Positions 56,822 to 64,000 of a DNA stretch of 64,000 nucleotides are shown here, piece after piece. The translations under genes were made by a program, and so were the position numbers. The notes below the pieces were generated by a model. It worked only from the letters and a program-made list of their open reading frames with translations, was not told the origin of the DNA and did no database searches. Within the stretch, counting starts at the first letter, position 1, and every line of letters begins with the position of its first letter. Source of the DNA: Vibrio sagamiensis NBRC 104589 (GTDB taxonomy: Bacteria; Pseudomonadota; Gammaproteobacteria; Enterobacterales; Vibrionaceae); assembly GCF_007990935.1 (NCBI RefSeq), contig NZ_BJXJ01000021.1, forward strand, positions 17,400 to 81,399. Direction: 5' to 3'.

Positions 56822-57910
56822 ATGAGTAATGTAACTGAACCAGCACGTTTTATGTGGAATGTGCCTGTAGGTGGCAATGTAAAAAAAGACAATTCAGGGG
56901 TCAAGTCTATTTTTACATTCGACGTTGACGAGTTAATTAAATATGCCCAAAAGGCAGAAGCGATGGGAATAGAGCAGCTTCTTTTGGGTGTTGGTTATCA
57001 CTGCGCAGACGCTTTTACCTACATCGGGTCTTTGATACGCGCTACGAAGAAAATTAAGTTTATTATCGCATACCGTGCTGGCATGGTTGCACCCACTACG
57101 TTTGTTCAAATGATCAACTCGTTGTCTGGTTTTGGTGAAAATCGTGTTTCTATCAATATGGTTGCGGGTATTTCACCGGTTGAACAAAAATATTACGGAG
57201 ACTTTTTACCCAAAGAAGAGAGACAAGCGCGCCTTGATGAGTTTATGAGTGTATGTAACTTGTTTTGGGATAACAAAGGGCCGGTCAACTTTACTGGCAA
57301 GTATTACCAAATCGAAAATGGCGAGTTGCACATTGGCTATTCCAATGAACCAGAACGGCCTGAAATGTTCTTCAGCGGTAACTCAGATACATCTCGAGAA
57401 TTAGCAGCTAAGCACAATGCTATTTGGCTTAGATACAGTGATACCGCAGAAAATATTGCAAATAGTGCTAAGCCGTGTATCGAGTCTGGTAATCAAATGG
57501 GGATACGCATGTCGGTGATTGTGCGCCCAACCAGAGAAGAAGCATTGCAACGTGTAGATGAAATGCTAGATGGTACCGATCCTAAGTGGGCTAAGTTTTT
57601 GACCGATTTTATGAAAACTTGTGACTCACAAGCGGTAAATGATATTTGTAAATTAGCTGAAGATGCAGGAAACAGCTGGTTAAATGACATCTTATGGACA
57701 GGCGCTATTCAGATTCGAGGTGGCTCTTCTTTGGCTATGGTGGGAGATCCAGATCAAGTCGCTGACTATATTATGCAGTACAAAGCGGGCGGTGTTTCGA
57801 CTTTCATCATGCAAGGGTGGCCACATTTAGATGAAATGAAATTCTTCACAGAGTTAGTGATCCCTAGAGTAAGAGAAAGAGAAGTAAAGTTACTAGAACA
57901 GAAAAAGTAG
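56822..57910 (+). CDS. LLM-class flavin-dependent monooxygenase (SsuD-like)
   Basis: The 362-residue TIM-barrel protein resembles alkanesulfonate monooxygenase and other bacterial luciferase-like enzymes: LLLGVGYHCADAFTYIGSLI, FIIAYRAGMVAPTTFVQMINSLSGFGENRVSINMVAG, and EMFFSGNSDTSRELA. It uses reduced flavin from a separate reductase and O2. The cluster supplies a Fre-like reductase at 62063. It could hydroxylate, oxidise or cleave the product. AAGGAA lies ahead of the start. Confidence 0.9.
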   Translation: MSNVTEPARFMWNVPVGGNVKKDNSGVKSIFTFDVDELIKYAQKAEAMGIEQLLLGVGYHCADAFTYIGSLIRATKKIKFIIAYRAGMVAPTTFVQMINSLSGFGENRVSINMVAGISPVEQKYYGDFLPKEERQARLDEFMSVCNLFWDNKGPVNFTGKYYQIENGELHIGYSNEPERPEMFFSGNSDTSRELAAKHNAIWLRYSDTAENIANSAKPCIESGNQMGIRMSVIVRPTREEALQRVDEMLDGTDPKWAKFLTDFMKTCDSQAVNDICKLAEDAGNSWLNDILWTGAIQIRGGSSLAMVGDPDQVADYIMQYKAGGVSTFIMQGWPHLDEMKFFTELVIPRVREREVKLLEQKK

Positions 57911-58627
57911 CCTGAAGTGACGTTTTAATCTAGTACCCTGGGGACAGGAATAGATCACGAACGTTTTTTAATCAAGAATGGTTCGATTTAACGATCACAT
58001 TTAGCCGTGATCATATACTCCCTTTTTAGGGAGAGCGTCATGCCTACGTCATATGAGCTTGAATATGCTCCGAGAAGTGCCAACCAAACTAAGTATTGTT
58101 GGGAAGCAAAAGTGATTCATGATGAATACATCCATATTAGAGCCAGCATTGAATATTGGTTTTAGTTAGAAGATAAAGCCAACACTCATGCGGTCGCCCT
58201 AGGTATGTTTATATTGGTTTGACTTTCAGTAAATAACTTAATTTTAGAACAGTATATAAAGCTGAAAAGTGAACTTGATAAATGCACTGCAATATATATG
58301 AGTATCAAGCTTTGATTTAAAAACTTGATAGTAAGTAATTTAATTACCATAGGCAGTATATTGCTACTTGTGATTGTTTTGGGTCTAAGAGAAGGCACTC
58401 TATGGCCTCTTGGTGTGGCTTTCGGTTTAATTGCGACGACCATTGTTACGATTATTATGATGCCTTTTTCATTAACTCCTAAAGACAGAGCTCCATCCTT
58501 TAGCAAGGAAGAGGTCATATTGTAATTTTATTTTTTGAGTCTAATTAAAGTGAGCTTTTAGATTAACTATTTATGTGATCAAAAAAGGTAAATATAAAGT
58601 TTTGATAAGGAAAGAGACGGTGTACAA
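57911..58627. other. 717-bp gap inside the cluster
   Basis: This interrupts an otherwise tight gene run. It holds a hairpin (CTCCC / GGGAG, 58018-58034), a 41-residue frame (58040-58165, MPTSYELEYAPRSANQTKYC at its start), and a frame of 66 residues with two membrane segments (58325-58525). Neither has a recognisable family. The DNA looks partly decayed and may mark an old insertion, or the start of a second transcription unit. Confidence 0.45.
58325..58525 (+). CDS. possible two-span membrane peptide or gene fragment
   Basis: A 66-residue frame starting with TTG, with two hydrophobic stretches (NLITIGSILLLVIVLGL and LGVAFGLIATTIVTIIMMPF) and a charged tail (LTPKDRAPSFSKEEVIL). No good ribosome site is visible. 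It may be a remnant of a longer membrane protein or a real small protein. Low confidence. Confidence 0.3.
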   Translation: MIVSNLITIGSILLLVIVLGLREGTLWPLGVAFGLIATTIVTIIMMPFSLTPKDRAPSFSKEEVIL

Positions 58628-59479
58628 ATGACTATTAAACTAAAACTACCTCCATTTATGAATGGTTCTGTGATCCAACAGTATCATATTGCGGAAGAAG
58701 GTATGATGCATGCCTATAATAATGGCTATAGCCATTGGTACATTGACGGTGCAAACGAGGAGGATGCGCCACATAACTGGTCAGAAGAGCGAATTCAAAA
58801 GTTACATAAAAAAATGGCTGAGCTAAACGTTAAGCCAGTTTATCACGGTAACTTTAAAGTACCTTTAGCCAGTGATGTTACTGAAATTCGTAGATCAGCT
58901 CAACAATTTTTACGCTCAGAGATCGAGTTGTCGGCAAAACTTGGCGCACCACTGATATTACATGGTGGTGGCATTGTAGAGCCACGCTACGTAAAAAAAG
59001 CCCTAAGCGAAGCAATCGAGGGTTATGTTGAAACAGTAAGAGAGGCCAAAATCTATGCAGACGAAGTGGGATGTGAATTGTGGTTAGAAAATCTATCAAA
59101 CTATCAAAGATTCCACCCATTTTATTATGTGTTTACTAATATTGATCACTATCGCTATGTATTGGACCGTGTTCCGGGCGTAAAAATGCTGTTTGATGTT
59201 TGCCACGAGTCTGTTGGTGGCGGAGACCCTGTTGCTGTATTTAACGAACTTCATGACCGTATCGCAGCGTTTTCATTCAGTGATACCGATGGTGAGCGCG
59301 ACTCTCACTGGCCACTAGGCATGGGGACTATAGACTTCCAAGGTCTAATTAATGCGGTTGTTGAGCATAACTGGCAAGGCCTAATTGCGTTTGAAACTCG
59401 TGATGTGGATCCAAAAGAAAATATAAGTTATATCAATGAGCTATTCAACAACACATCGCCTATTTCTGTTGCCGTTTAA
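58628..59479 (+). CDS. sugar phosphate isomerase/epimerase-like TIM barrel
   Basis: The 283-residue protein belongs to the xylose-isomerase-like (AP endonuclease 2) TIM-barrel family. Metal-binding type residues are visible in LILHGGG, ELWLENLSNYQRF, MLFDVCHESVGGGD, FSFSDTDGERDSHWPLGMG and IAFETRD. Members isomerise or epimerise sugars, or act on hydroxyamino acids. In this cluster it may provide or modify a building block. It starts the second half of the run after the gap. Confidence 0.85.
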   Translation: MTIKLKLPPFMNGSVIQQYHIAEEGMMHAYNNGYSHWYIDGANEEDAPHNWSEERIQKLHKKMAELNVKPVYHGNFKVPLASDVTEIRRSAQQFLRSEIELSAKLGAPLILHGGGIVEPRYVKKALSEAIEGYVETVREAKIYADEVGCELWLENLSNYQRFHPFYYVFTNIDHYRYVLDRVPGVKMLFDVCHESVGGGDPVAVFNELHDRIAAFSFSDTDGERDSHWPLGMGTIDFQGLINAVVEHNWQGLIAFETRDVDPKENISYINELFNNTSPISVAV

Positions 59480-59612
59480 CACATTTAAAATCATTCAAAT
59501 GAGCAAGTGAAAGTTGTGTGTAATGCATGACTAGTTTTCGAATTTCTTGGCCTGACTATTCAGTTGTATTGTGTGCTGAATAGCGGCCTTTACCCTTTTT
59601 CAAGGTTACAGC

Positions 59613-60848
59613 ATGAAAGTATTAGTTATTGGAAACGTACGCCCTGGACACAAGGCGTTGGTCAAAATGGGTCATCAAATTACCGTATTGATGAAAAAAT
59701 CGCACGGCCATGAACCAGACATTAAATTTCCTTATGAAAATTTGATGTTATTGGATGATGACGCATCCTTTGACACATACATTGAAATTGCAGCAGCGCT
59801 TCATGGACGTATTGGTTTTGAAAGAATGGCGTGTTTCAACGACACCTATCAAGAGATCGCAGCGTTAGTTGCTAATAAAACGGGTATTTCCTACCCACAC
59901 AATCAAACCCTAGTTAAAACGCTTAACAATAAGTTTTTAACCCGTCAGTGTTTAGCCAGCAAAGGCATGGATGATACTCCTCATAAGCTTGTTTACAGTG
60001 CTCAAGAGCTACAGGATTTTTACCTAACAAATTTTGCTCATTCACAAAAGAGCATGATAGTTAAGCCGCTCGAAGCCAACGCAAGCCTTGGTGTCTCTAA
60101 GGTTGATAATCTTGACCAGCTAGAAGCTGCGATTAATAAGCTCAATGATTTATCGTTAGCCTTTCCTGTTATTGCTGAAGCGTTTTTAACGGGGAAAGAG
60201 TTTAGTGTGGAGGTGCTCTCAGAAGGTGGTTTGCACCTTATTTTAGGAATCACTGAGAAAATTAAGGATGAAGAGACATTTATTGAGTTAGGGCATGTAT
60301 TTCCCGCAGAACTTGCTGAACAGACAAAAGCGAAAATAGAGCAATACGTGTGCAACATGCTAGATGCATTAGGTGTGAGGCAAGGCCCCAGTCACACTGA
60401 GATCATTTTAACTGATGAAGGACCTAAAATAGTAGAAACGCATGCAAGGGTTGGTGGCGATGGTATTTTTACTTTGATTGAGTTGGCCACCGGTGTTGAT
60501 ATTTACGAGTGCGAAGCAAAGCAATCATGCGGCGTGCCTGTGTTGGAACAAGTAAAAGCGCAGCAGAGTATAAAACAAACCGCAGCTATCTTATTCTCCG
60601 GGCTTGGTTTTGAGCAAACCGTGCATTTGTCAGAAGTCCATGGCTTAGAGGAAGCGAAAGCACTTGAAGGTATAGAAAATGTTAGCGTTTTGAAAAAATC
60701 TGGAGATCTGTTACCGCCAATGACCAGTAGCCGTGAGCGAACGGCGTGTGCAATGGGAGTCGCACAGAATCAAGAACAAGCTTTAGCATTGTGCAAGAAA
60801 GCACTGAATACGCTGTCATACTCATTATCTCACAAATCTACATGGTGA
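59613..60848 (+). CDS. ATP-grasp ligase 3 of the cluster
   Basis: The 411-residue ATP-grasp protein has MIVKPLEANASLGVSKV, an ATP-binding lid in FPVIAEAFLTGKEFSVEVLSEGG, and the metal site IVETHARVGGDGIFTLIELATGVDIYE. It resembles carboxylate-amine ligases. It is the third such enzyme in the run, so up to three amide or related bonds could be made. It is followed immediately by the exporter gene. Confidence 0.88.
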   Translation: MKVLVIGNVRPGHKALVKMGHQITVLMKKSHGHEPDIKFPYENLMLLDDDASFDTYIEIAAALHGRIGFERMACFNDTYQEIAALVANKTGISYPHNQTLVKTLNNKFLTRQCLASKGMDDTPHKLVYSAQELQDFYLTNFAHSQKSMIVKPLEANASLGVSKVDNLDQLEAAINKLNDLSLAFPVIAEAFLTGKEFSVEVLSEGGLHLILGITEKIKDEETFIELGHVFPAELAEQTKAKIEQYVCNMLDALGVRQGPSHTEIILTDEGPKIVETHARVGGDGIFTLIELATGVDIYECEAKQSCGVPVLEQVKAQQSIKQTAAILFSGLGFEQTVHLSEVHGLEEAKALEGIENVSVLKKSGDLLPPMTSSRERTACAMGVAQNQEQALALCKKALNTLSYSLSHKSTW

Positions 60849-60854
60849 TTGACT

Positions 60855-62066
60855 ATGTCTTGGATTGTATTTAGTGAGTTTTCAATCAATGTCGCACGAG
60901 GGCTATTTACGCTTGCTTTGGGCATGATGTTATACCAGTCAACTGACAATTTGTGGTCATTTGCTTTTGTTTATGCAAGTGAATTTTTTATTGGTCTAAT
61001 GGCTCAAGGTTATGCAGGCTCCTGTGTGGATAAATTCGGTGCTAAAAAAATACTGCTTTTAGCCGCGTTAGTTAACGTAATGATACTTGCAGTACCCGTT
61101 TTAGCTGGTGTTGAGGGAAATGCTCAATTAATTATGTTCGTTGCGTTTGCACTGAATATGATTCGACCGTTTTTAAGAGCTGCTATTTTTGCACTTATTC
61201 CAATGTTAGGTAGTGACGCCAAGCTTGAAAAAATAAACGCATACACATCTATGGCATTGCAGTGTGGACAAGTAATCGGCATGGTGCTTGCGAGTGTTTT
61301 ATTAGAGTTTACCTCGCCTTTTTGGGTGCTGTTCACCGTGTTTTCAGGTTATGTATTAGCTTTGGTTTTTTATTTTCTAACCGTGTTGGCAATTCAAGTT
61401 ACAAAAGAAGCTGAGCACTCATCGAAGCCGGCTTCTGGTTCGTGGCAAGAAGTGACTGCCTACCTTAAAGAGAATAAAAATCGACTCTTCATATTTGTTT
61501 TTCCAAGTATTGATTACGCTTCGTTAGCTTTATTTAATTTATTGCTGGCACCTGCTGTAAAGCATAACTTTGACGATTTAGCTCGATGGCTTTCGTTTAT
61601 TGATGGTGCATTTGCTTTTGGTGCCATAGTAGGCGGGCTTATTGCGTCAAGACTAAAACTTAATGATAAAAATCGCTTTGAAGTAAGCCTGTTATTACTT
61701 GTTGTATGCGCGATGATTTTTATTGGCTACTCAATGAAAGCTTCTGGCTGGTTTATTTTGCCTGTTACTTTTGTGTATGGCGTACTTATCACTATCTCGA
61801 CGGTTGCTTGGATAGCTGCTCAACAAAGGTGTGCTAAAGACGAGATAAAAGGGCGACTTGCTTCGGTTCGCTATATTTGTAATGCCAGTTTTTCTGCCGC
61901 TGCAGCATTTTTGCTCTCTTACTTTAATGACTTTAGTTTCTACACCGCCTGTATTGCTGCTTCAGGTTTATTAGTCATGTGCTTTGTTTTGGCCATGTTA
62001 CTGAAAACGGATGATTACCAACGAATATTTTTAAAATCAACGCGTATTAACGGAGTGAAAATATGA
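60855..62066 (+). CDS. MFS transporter, probable product exporter
   Basis: The 403-residue protein has about twelve membrane helices in an MFS pattern; GSCVDKFGAKKILLLAALV is the conserved loop 2-3 motif. It would export the cluster product or give self-resistance (inference). The ATG at 60855 has GGTGA upstream. Its stop overlaps the flavin reductase start (ATGA). Confidence 0.88.
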   Translation: MSWIVFSEFSINVARGLFTLALGMMLYQSTDNLWSFAFVYASEFFIGLMAQGYAGSCVDKFGAKKILLLAALVNVMILAVPVLAGVEGNAQLIMFVAFALNMIRPFLRAAIFALIPMLGSDAKLEKINAYTSMALQCGQVIGMVLASVLLEFTSPFWVLFTVFSGYVLALVFYFLTVLAIQVTKEAEHSSKPASGSWQEVTAYLKENKNRLFIFVFPSIDYASLALFNLLLAPAVKHNFDDLARWLSFIDGAFAFGAIVGGLIASRLKLNDKNRFEVSLLLLVVCAMIFIGYSMKASGWFILPVTFVYGVLITISTVAWIAAQQRCAKDEIKGRLASVRYICNASFSAAAAFLLSYFNDFSFYTACIAASGLLVMCFVLAMLLKTDDYQRIFLKSTRINGVKI

Positions 62067-62752
62067 GTTACGTGAACTGTCAATTGGACACAGTAACCAA
62101 GTTAAACGATTCAGTATATAAGGTAGTGATGACCCCTCAGGAAGAGGTAAATTACAAGCCAGGACAGTATTTGAAATTAGGAATTAAAGACAAAGAAATT
62201 TCTTTTTCAATCACATCCTTATCAAACGTCAAAAACATTGAAATACATGTTGGTGGCTGCAAAGTAACAAAAAACATCCCAGATGCTGTTGCTCATTTTA
62301 TGGTAAGTAAAGACGTTAAAGCCAAAATAGGTTTGGGTAACGCATACTTTAAATCAAACGATCGCCCTGTCATATTATTTGCAGCAGGTACAGGCTTTGG
62401 CTACATCAAATCAATTAAGGCGCACTTACAAGAGTTAGCCTATCAGCAGGACGTTTACTTATATTGGGGCGTCCGAAGTGCAAAAGATTTTTACGAATAT
62501 GAAAACCTTTGTGCATGGGCAAAAGAAAACGAGTGTTTTCACTTTATTCCTGTAGTTAAAGAGTCTGATGACTTATGGCAGGGCCGTACTGGAGGCTTAG
62601 TTGAAAATGTATTGTCTGATTTTGACGATTTTTCTGGCTTTGACATTTACCTTGCTGGGCGTTTTGACCTGATGCTTTCTACGCGAACAGCCTTTATCGA
62701 AAAAGGCGCACGTTCAGAGAATATGTATTCAGACGCTTTTGACTATATCTAA
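62063..62752 (+). CDS. Fre/LuxG-like NAD(P)H-flavin reductase
   Basis: The 229-residue protein has the ferredoxin-reductase fold: PGQYLKLGIKDKEISFSITS (flavin site), PVILFAAGTGFGYIKSI (NAD(P)H site) and DIYLAGRFDLML. It resembles Fre and LuxG. The usual RxxS flavin motif is degenerate (EISFS), as in enzymes that use flavin as a substrate rather than as a tight cofactor may vary. It is expected to supply FMNH2 to the monooxygenase at 56822. It is coupled to the MFS gene. Confidence 0.88.
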   Translation: MSYVNCQLDTVTKLNDSVYKVVMTPQEEVNYKPGQYLKLGIKDKEISFSITSLSNVKNIEIHVGGCKVTKNIPDAVAHFMVSKDVKAKIGLGNAYFKSNDRPVILFAAGTGFGYIKSIKAHLQELAYQQDVYLYWGVRSAKDFYEYENLCAWAKENECFHFIPVVKESDDLWQGRTGGLVENVLSDFDDFSGFDIYLAGRFDLMLSTRTAFIEKGARSENMYSDAFDYI

Positions 62753-62766
62753 ACTTGGAGTTTAAA

Positions 62767-63810
62767 GTGAAAGTTAAAGTAATCGCTGAAAAGCTAGAGA
62801 CAAGCAACGCGAAGACTATTCGTTTTAGTCCAGTTGATTCTCATGTAATGTCATTTATTCCCGGTCAGTGCTGCTCTTTACAAGTGGAGTTAGAAGGAAA
62901 GTTACACAAGCGTTGTTATTCTTTCTCTAGTATCCCAAGGGCAAATGGGACGTTTGATATTACCGTAAAAAAGGTCAATGGTGGAATGGTTTCTAAACAT
63001 TTGGTAGAGACCAATCTAGTGGGGCAAGAATTTGAAGTGTCTCAGGCTTTTGGTGAGTTTAACGAAGAGAAACTCACCAGTGCCAAATCTATCGTTTTTT
63101 TAGCAGCTGGTAGTGGTATAACGCCTATTTACTCAATGTTAAAAAGCTTAAATGCGAACAGTACTGTATCTGTTACCTTACTTTACTACAATCGTAGCCG
63201 CAATGACGTGATATTTTACGATCAGTTAAAAGCATTTGGCCGAGACCAAGAAAATGTCACGGTACATTTATTTAGCTCTGAGTTTCCAACCTGTGACATG
63301 TATCATGATAAAATCAGTCCAATGAGCATAAAACGCTTGTGTCCTGATATTGCAACAAGCAGTGTTTCTATTTGTGGCCCAAGTGGCTTTATGGACAGTG
63401 CACAGAGATTTGTATCTAGACTAGGTGTGAATGAGTCATGCATTCATAGAGAGTTTTTCACTAATCTTGTGTTAGAGGACAAATCTACAACGAAAGATGC
63501 GCAGGACGAAAAAGTAGAGGTCCAGTTCTTGTGTGCTAAGAAATCAGTAAGAGCCAGTAAAGGTGCGTTATTACTTGATGTTATCAAAGATAATAATATA
63601 GCACTTAGAAGTGAATGTTGTATTGGCTCGTGCGGCGTGTGCAAAATTAAATTGAAAAAAGGAAGTGTTAAAATGAATCATATAGGAGGACTTAATCCTG
63701 TTGATGAAAATAATAATTATATTTTGGCTTGCTGTTCTAAGTTAACTGGGAATCTTACTGTAGATTTAGATGAAAGTTCAGGGTTCACCAAGGGTGGGGT
63801 TGAGTCTTAG
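62767..63810 (+). CDS. ferredoxin reductase-[2Fe-2S] fusion oxidoreductase
   Basis: The 347-residue protein has an FAD/NAD(P)H reductase domain (KRCYSFSSIP, SIVFLAAGSGITPIYSML, SVSICGPSGFMDSAQ) and a C-terminal plant-type [2Fe-2S] ferredoxin domain. The cluster cysteines are C-x4-C-x2-C in CCIGSCGVC and a last Cys in ILACC. Such proteins pass electrons to oxygenases. The GTG at 62767 is preferred because GGAG precedes it by six bases. No oxygenase partner of the Rieske type is in the window, so its acceptor is unclear. Confidence 0.9.
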   Translation: MKVKVIAEKLETSNAKTIRFSPVDSHVMSFIPGQCCSLQVELEGKLHKRCYSFSSIPRANGTFDITVKKVNGGMVSKHLVETNLVGQEFEVSQAFGEFNEEKLTSAKSIVFLAAGSGITPIYSMLKSLNANSTVSVTLLYYNRSRNDVIFYDQLKAFGRDQENVTVHLFSSEFPTCDMYHDKISPMSIKRLCPDIATSSVSICGPSGFMDSAQRFVSRLGVNESCIHREFFTNLVLEDKSTTKDAQDEKVEVQFLCAKKSVRASKGALLLDVIKDNNIALRSECCIGSCGVCKIKLKKGSVKMNHIGGLNPVDENNNYILACCSKLTGNLTVDLDESSGFTKGGVES

Positions 63811-63943
63811 TATTTGCAAATAAAGAACTTATGGGAAGGAGTTGTTGATTCGGTGTGACGTGGTATAGCTAGCGTTTTCAATATATTTGGATGATTTTGT
63901 CTGATATATTTATGTTTCATAAGGTTAGGGTATTTCTTCTCCA

Positions 63944-64000
63944 GTTCACTGCCGTACACGCAGCTTAGAAAACGCTTTCATTGGGCTTGTTGTAAAAATT
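63944..64000 (+). CRISPR. type I-F CRISPR-like repeat at the right edge, cut by the window
   Basis: Bases 63944-63971 read GTTCACTGCCGTACA then CGCAGCTTAGAAA. This is the canonical 28-base type I-F repeat with one change (C for G), which breaks one base pair of its palindrome. Bases 63972-64000 would be 29 bases of a 32-base spacer. Only one repeat is in the window, so an array is not proven. The AT-rich 130 bases upstream could be a leader. Confidence 0.65.

Noticed and set aside
58186..58518. A 110-residue minus-strand frame in the cluster gap
   Set aside because: Antisense to the two-span frame, no ribosome site, and low-complexity Ile/Ser-rich translation.
51291..63810. The cluster as a composite IS6 transposon
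   Set aside because: Only one IS remnant is visible; no second copy lies at the right end within the window.
63944..63971. Reading the repeat as part of a CRISPR-associated Tn7-like transposon
   Set aside because: The repeat matches canonical I-F rather than the divergent repeats I recall for I-F3 transposons, and no tns genes or transposon ends are visible in the window.

Overview
The window looks like part of the second chromosome of a Vibrio. Four things support this: the AI-2 receptor pair luxP-luxQ, a Qrr quorum-sensing RNA with a sigma-54 promoter and a LuxO-type site, a VemP-like arrest peptide gene ahead of a second secD-secF pair, and a phaB-phaA-phasin-phaC cluster. As I recall, luxPQ, secDF2, pha and phh genes sit on chromosome 2 in V. 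cholerae. Base composition is around 40% GC, with AT-rich spacers. I cannot name the species.

Layout. At 1-250 there is an FMN riboswitch on the minus strand, whose target gene (probably ribB) lies beyond the left edge. From 0.4 to 15 kb are mostly unlinked housekeeping and transport genes: an esterase, an MFS-acyltransferase fusion, an XRE regulator, a CodB-like permease, the Qrr RNA, an ABC1 kinase, LysE and DUF1275 membrane proteins, a long-form GAPDH, a MATE pump, YceH and a GIY-YIG protein. From 15 to 24 kb come luxP-luxQ, an SH3b protein, vemP, secD and secF. From 24 to 29 kb is the polyhydroxybutyrate operon, with a strong terminator after the phasin gene. From 29 to 39 kb are dCMP deaminase, ArfB, FKBP and DsbA-like proteins, an OmpA lipoprotein, YaeQ, a cold-shock protein, YddG-type and CDF transporters, a LysR regulator and a methyltransferase. 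From 39 to 46 kb is a chaperone-usher fimbrial operon, preceded by twelve perfect copies of a 7-bp repeat. From 46 to 50 kb acetoacetyl-CoA synthetase is divergent from phhA-phhB, with a TyrR-like box between them.

From 50.8 to 52 kb the DNA is decayed: a frameshifted gene and an internally deleted IS6-family remnant. Directly after it, 52.0-63.8 kb is a run of ten co-directional genes that look like an undescribed small-molecule biosynthetic cluster. It encodes a DUF1611 P-loop protein, a HisC-like aminotransferase, three ATP-grasp ligases, an SsuD-like flavin monooxygenase, a TIM-barrel isomerase-like protein, an MFS exporter, a Fre-like flavin reductase, and a ferredoxin-reductase/[2Fe-2S] protein. 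The likely logic is amino-acid tailoring, successive ATP-dependent amide bond formation, flavin-dependent oxidation fed by the two reductases, then export. The product is unknown. At the right edge (63944) a type I-F CRISPR-like repeat begins, with what may be the first spacer cut by the window end.

Connections. The Qrr RNA and LuxPQ belong to the same quorum-sensing circuit (LuxPQ signals through LuxU and LuxO to Qrr). Phe and Tyr breakdown yields acetoacetate, which the acetoacetyl-CoA synthetase activates; acetoacetyl-CoA is also the substrate of PhaB. VemP is expected to couple SecDF synthesis to export capacity. All functional calls are by reading motifs and general similarity; no database search was run.
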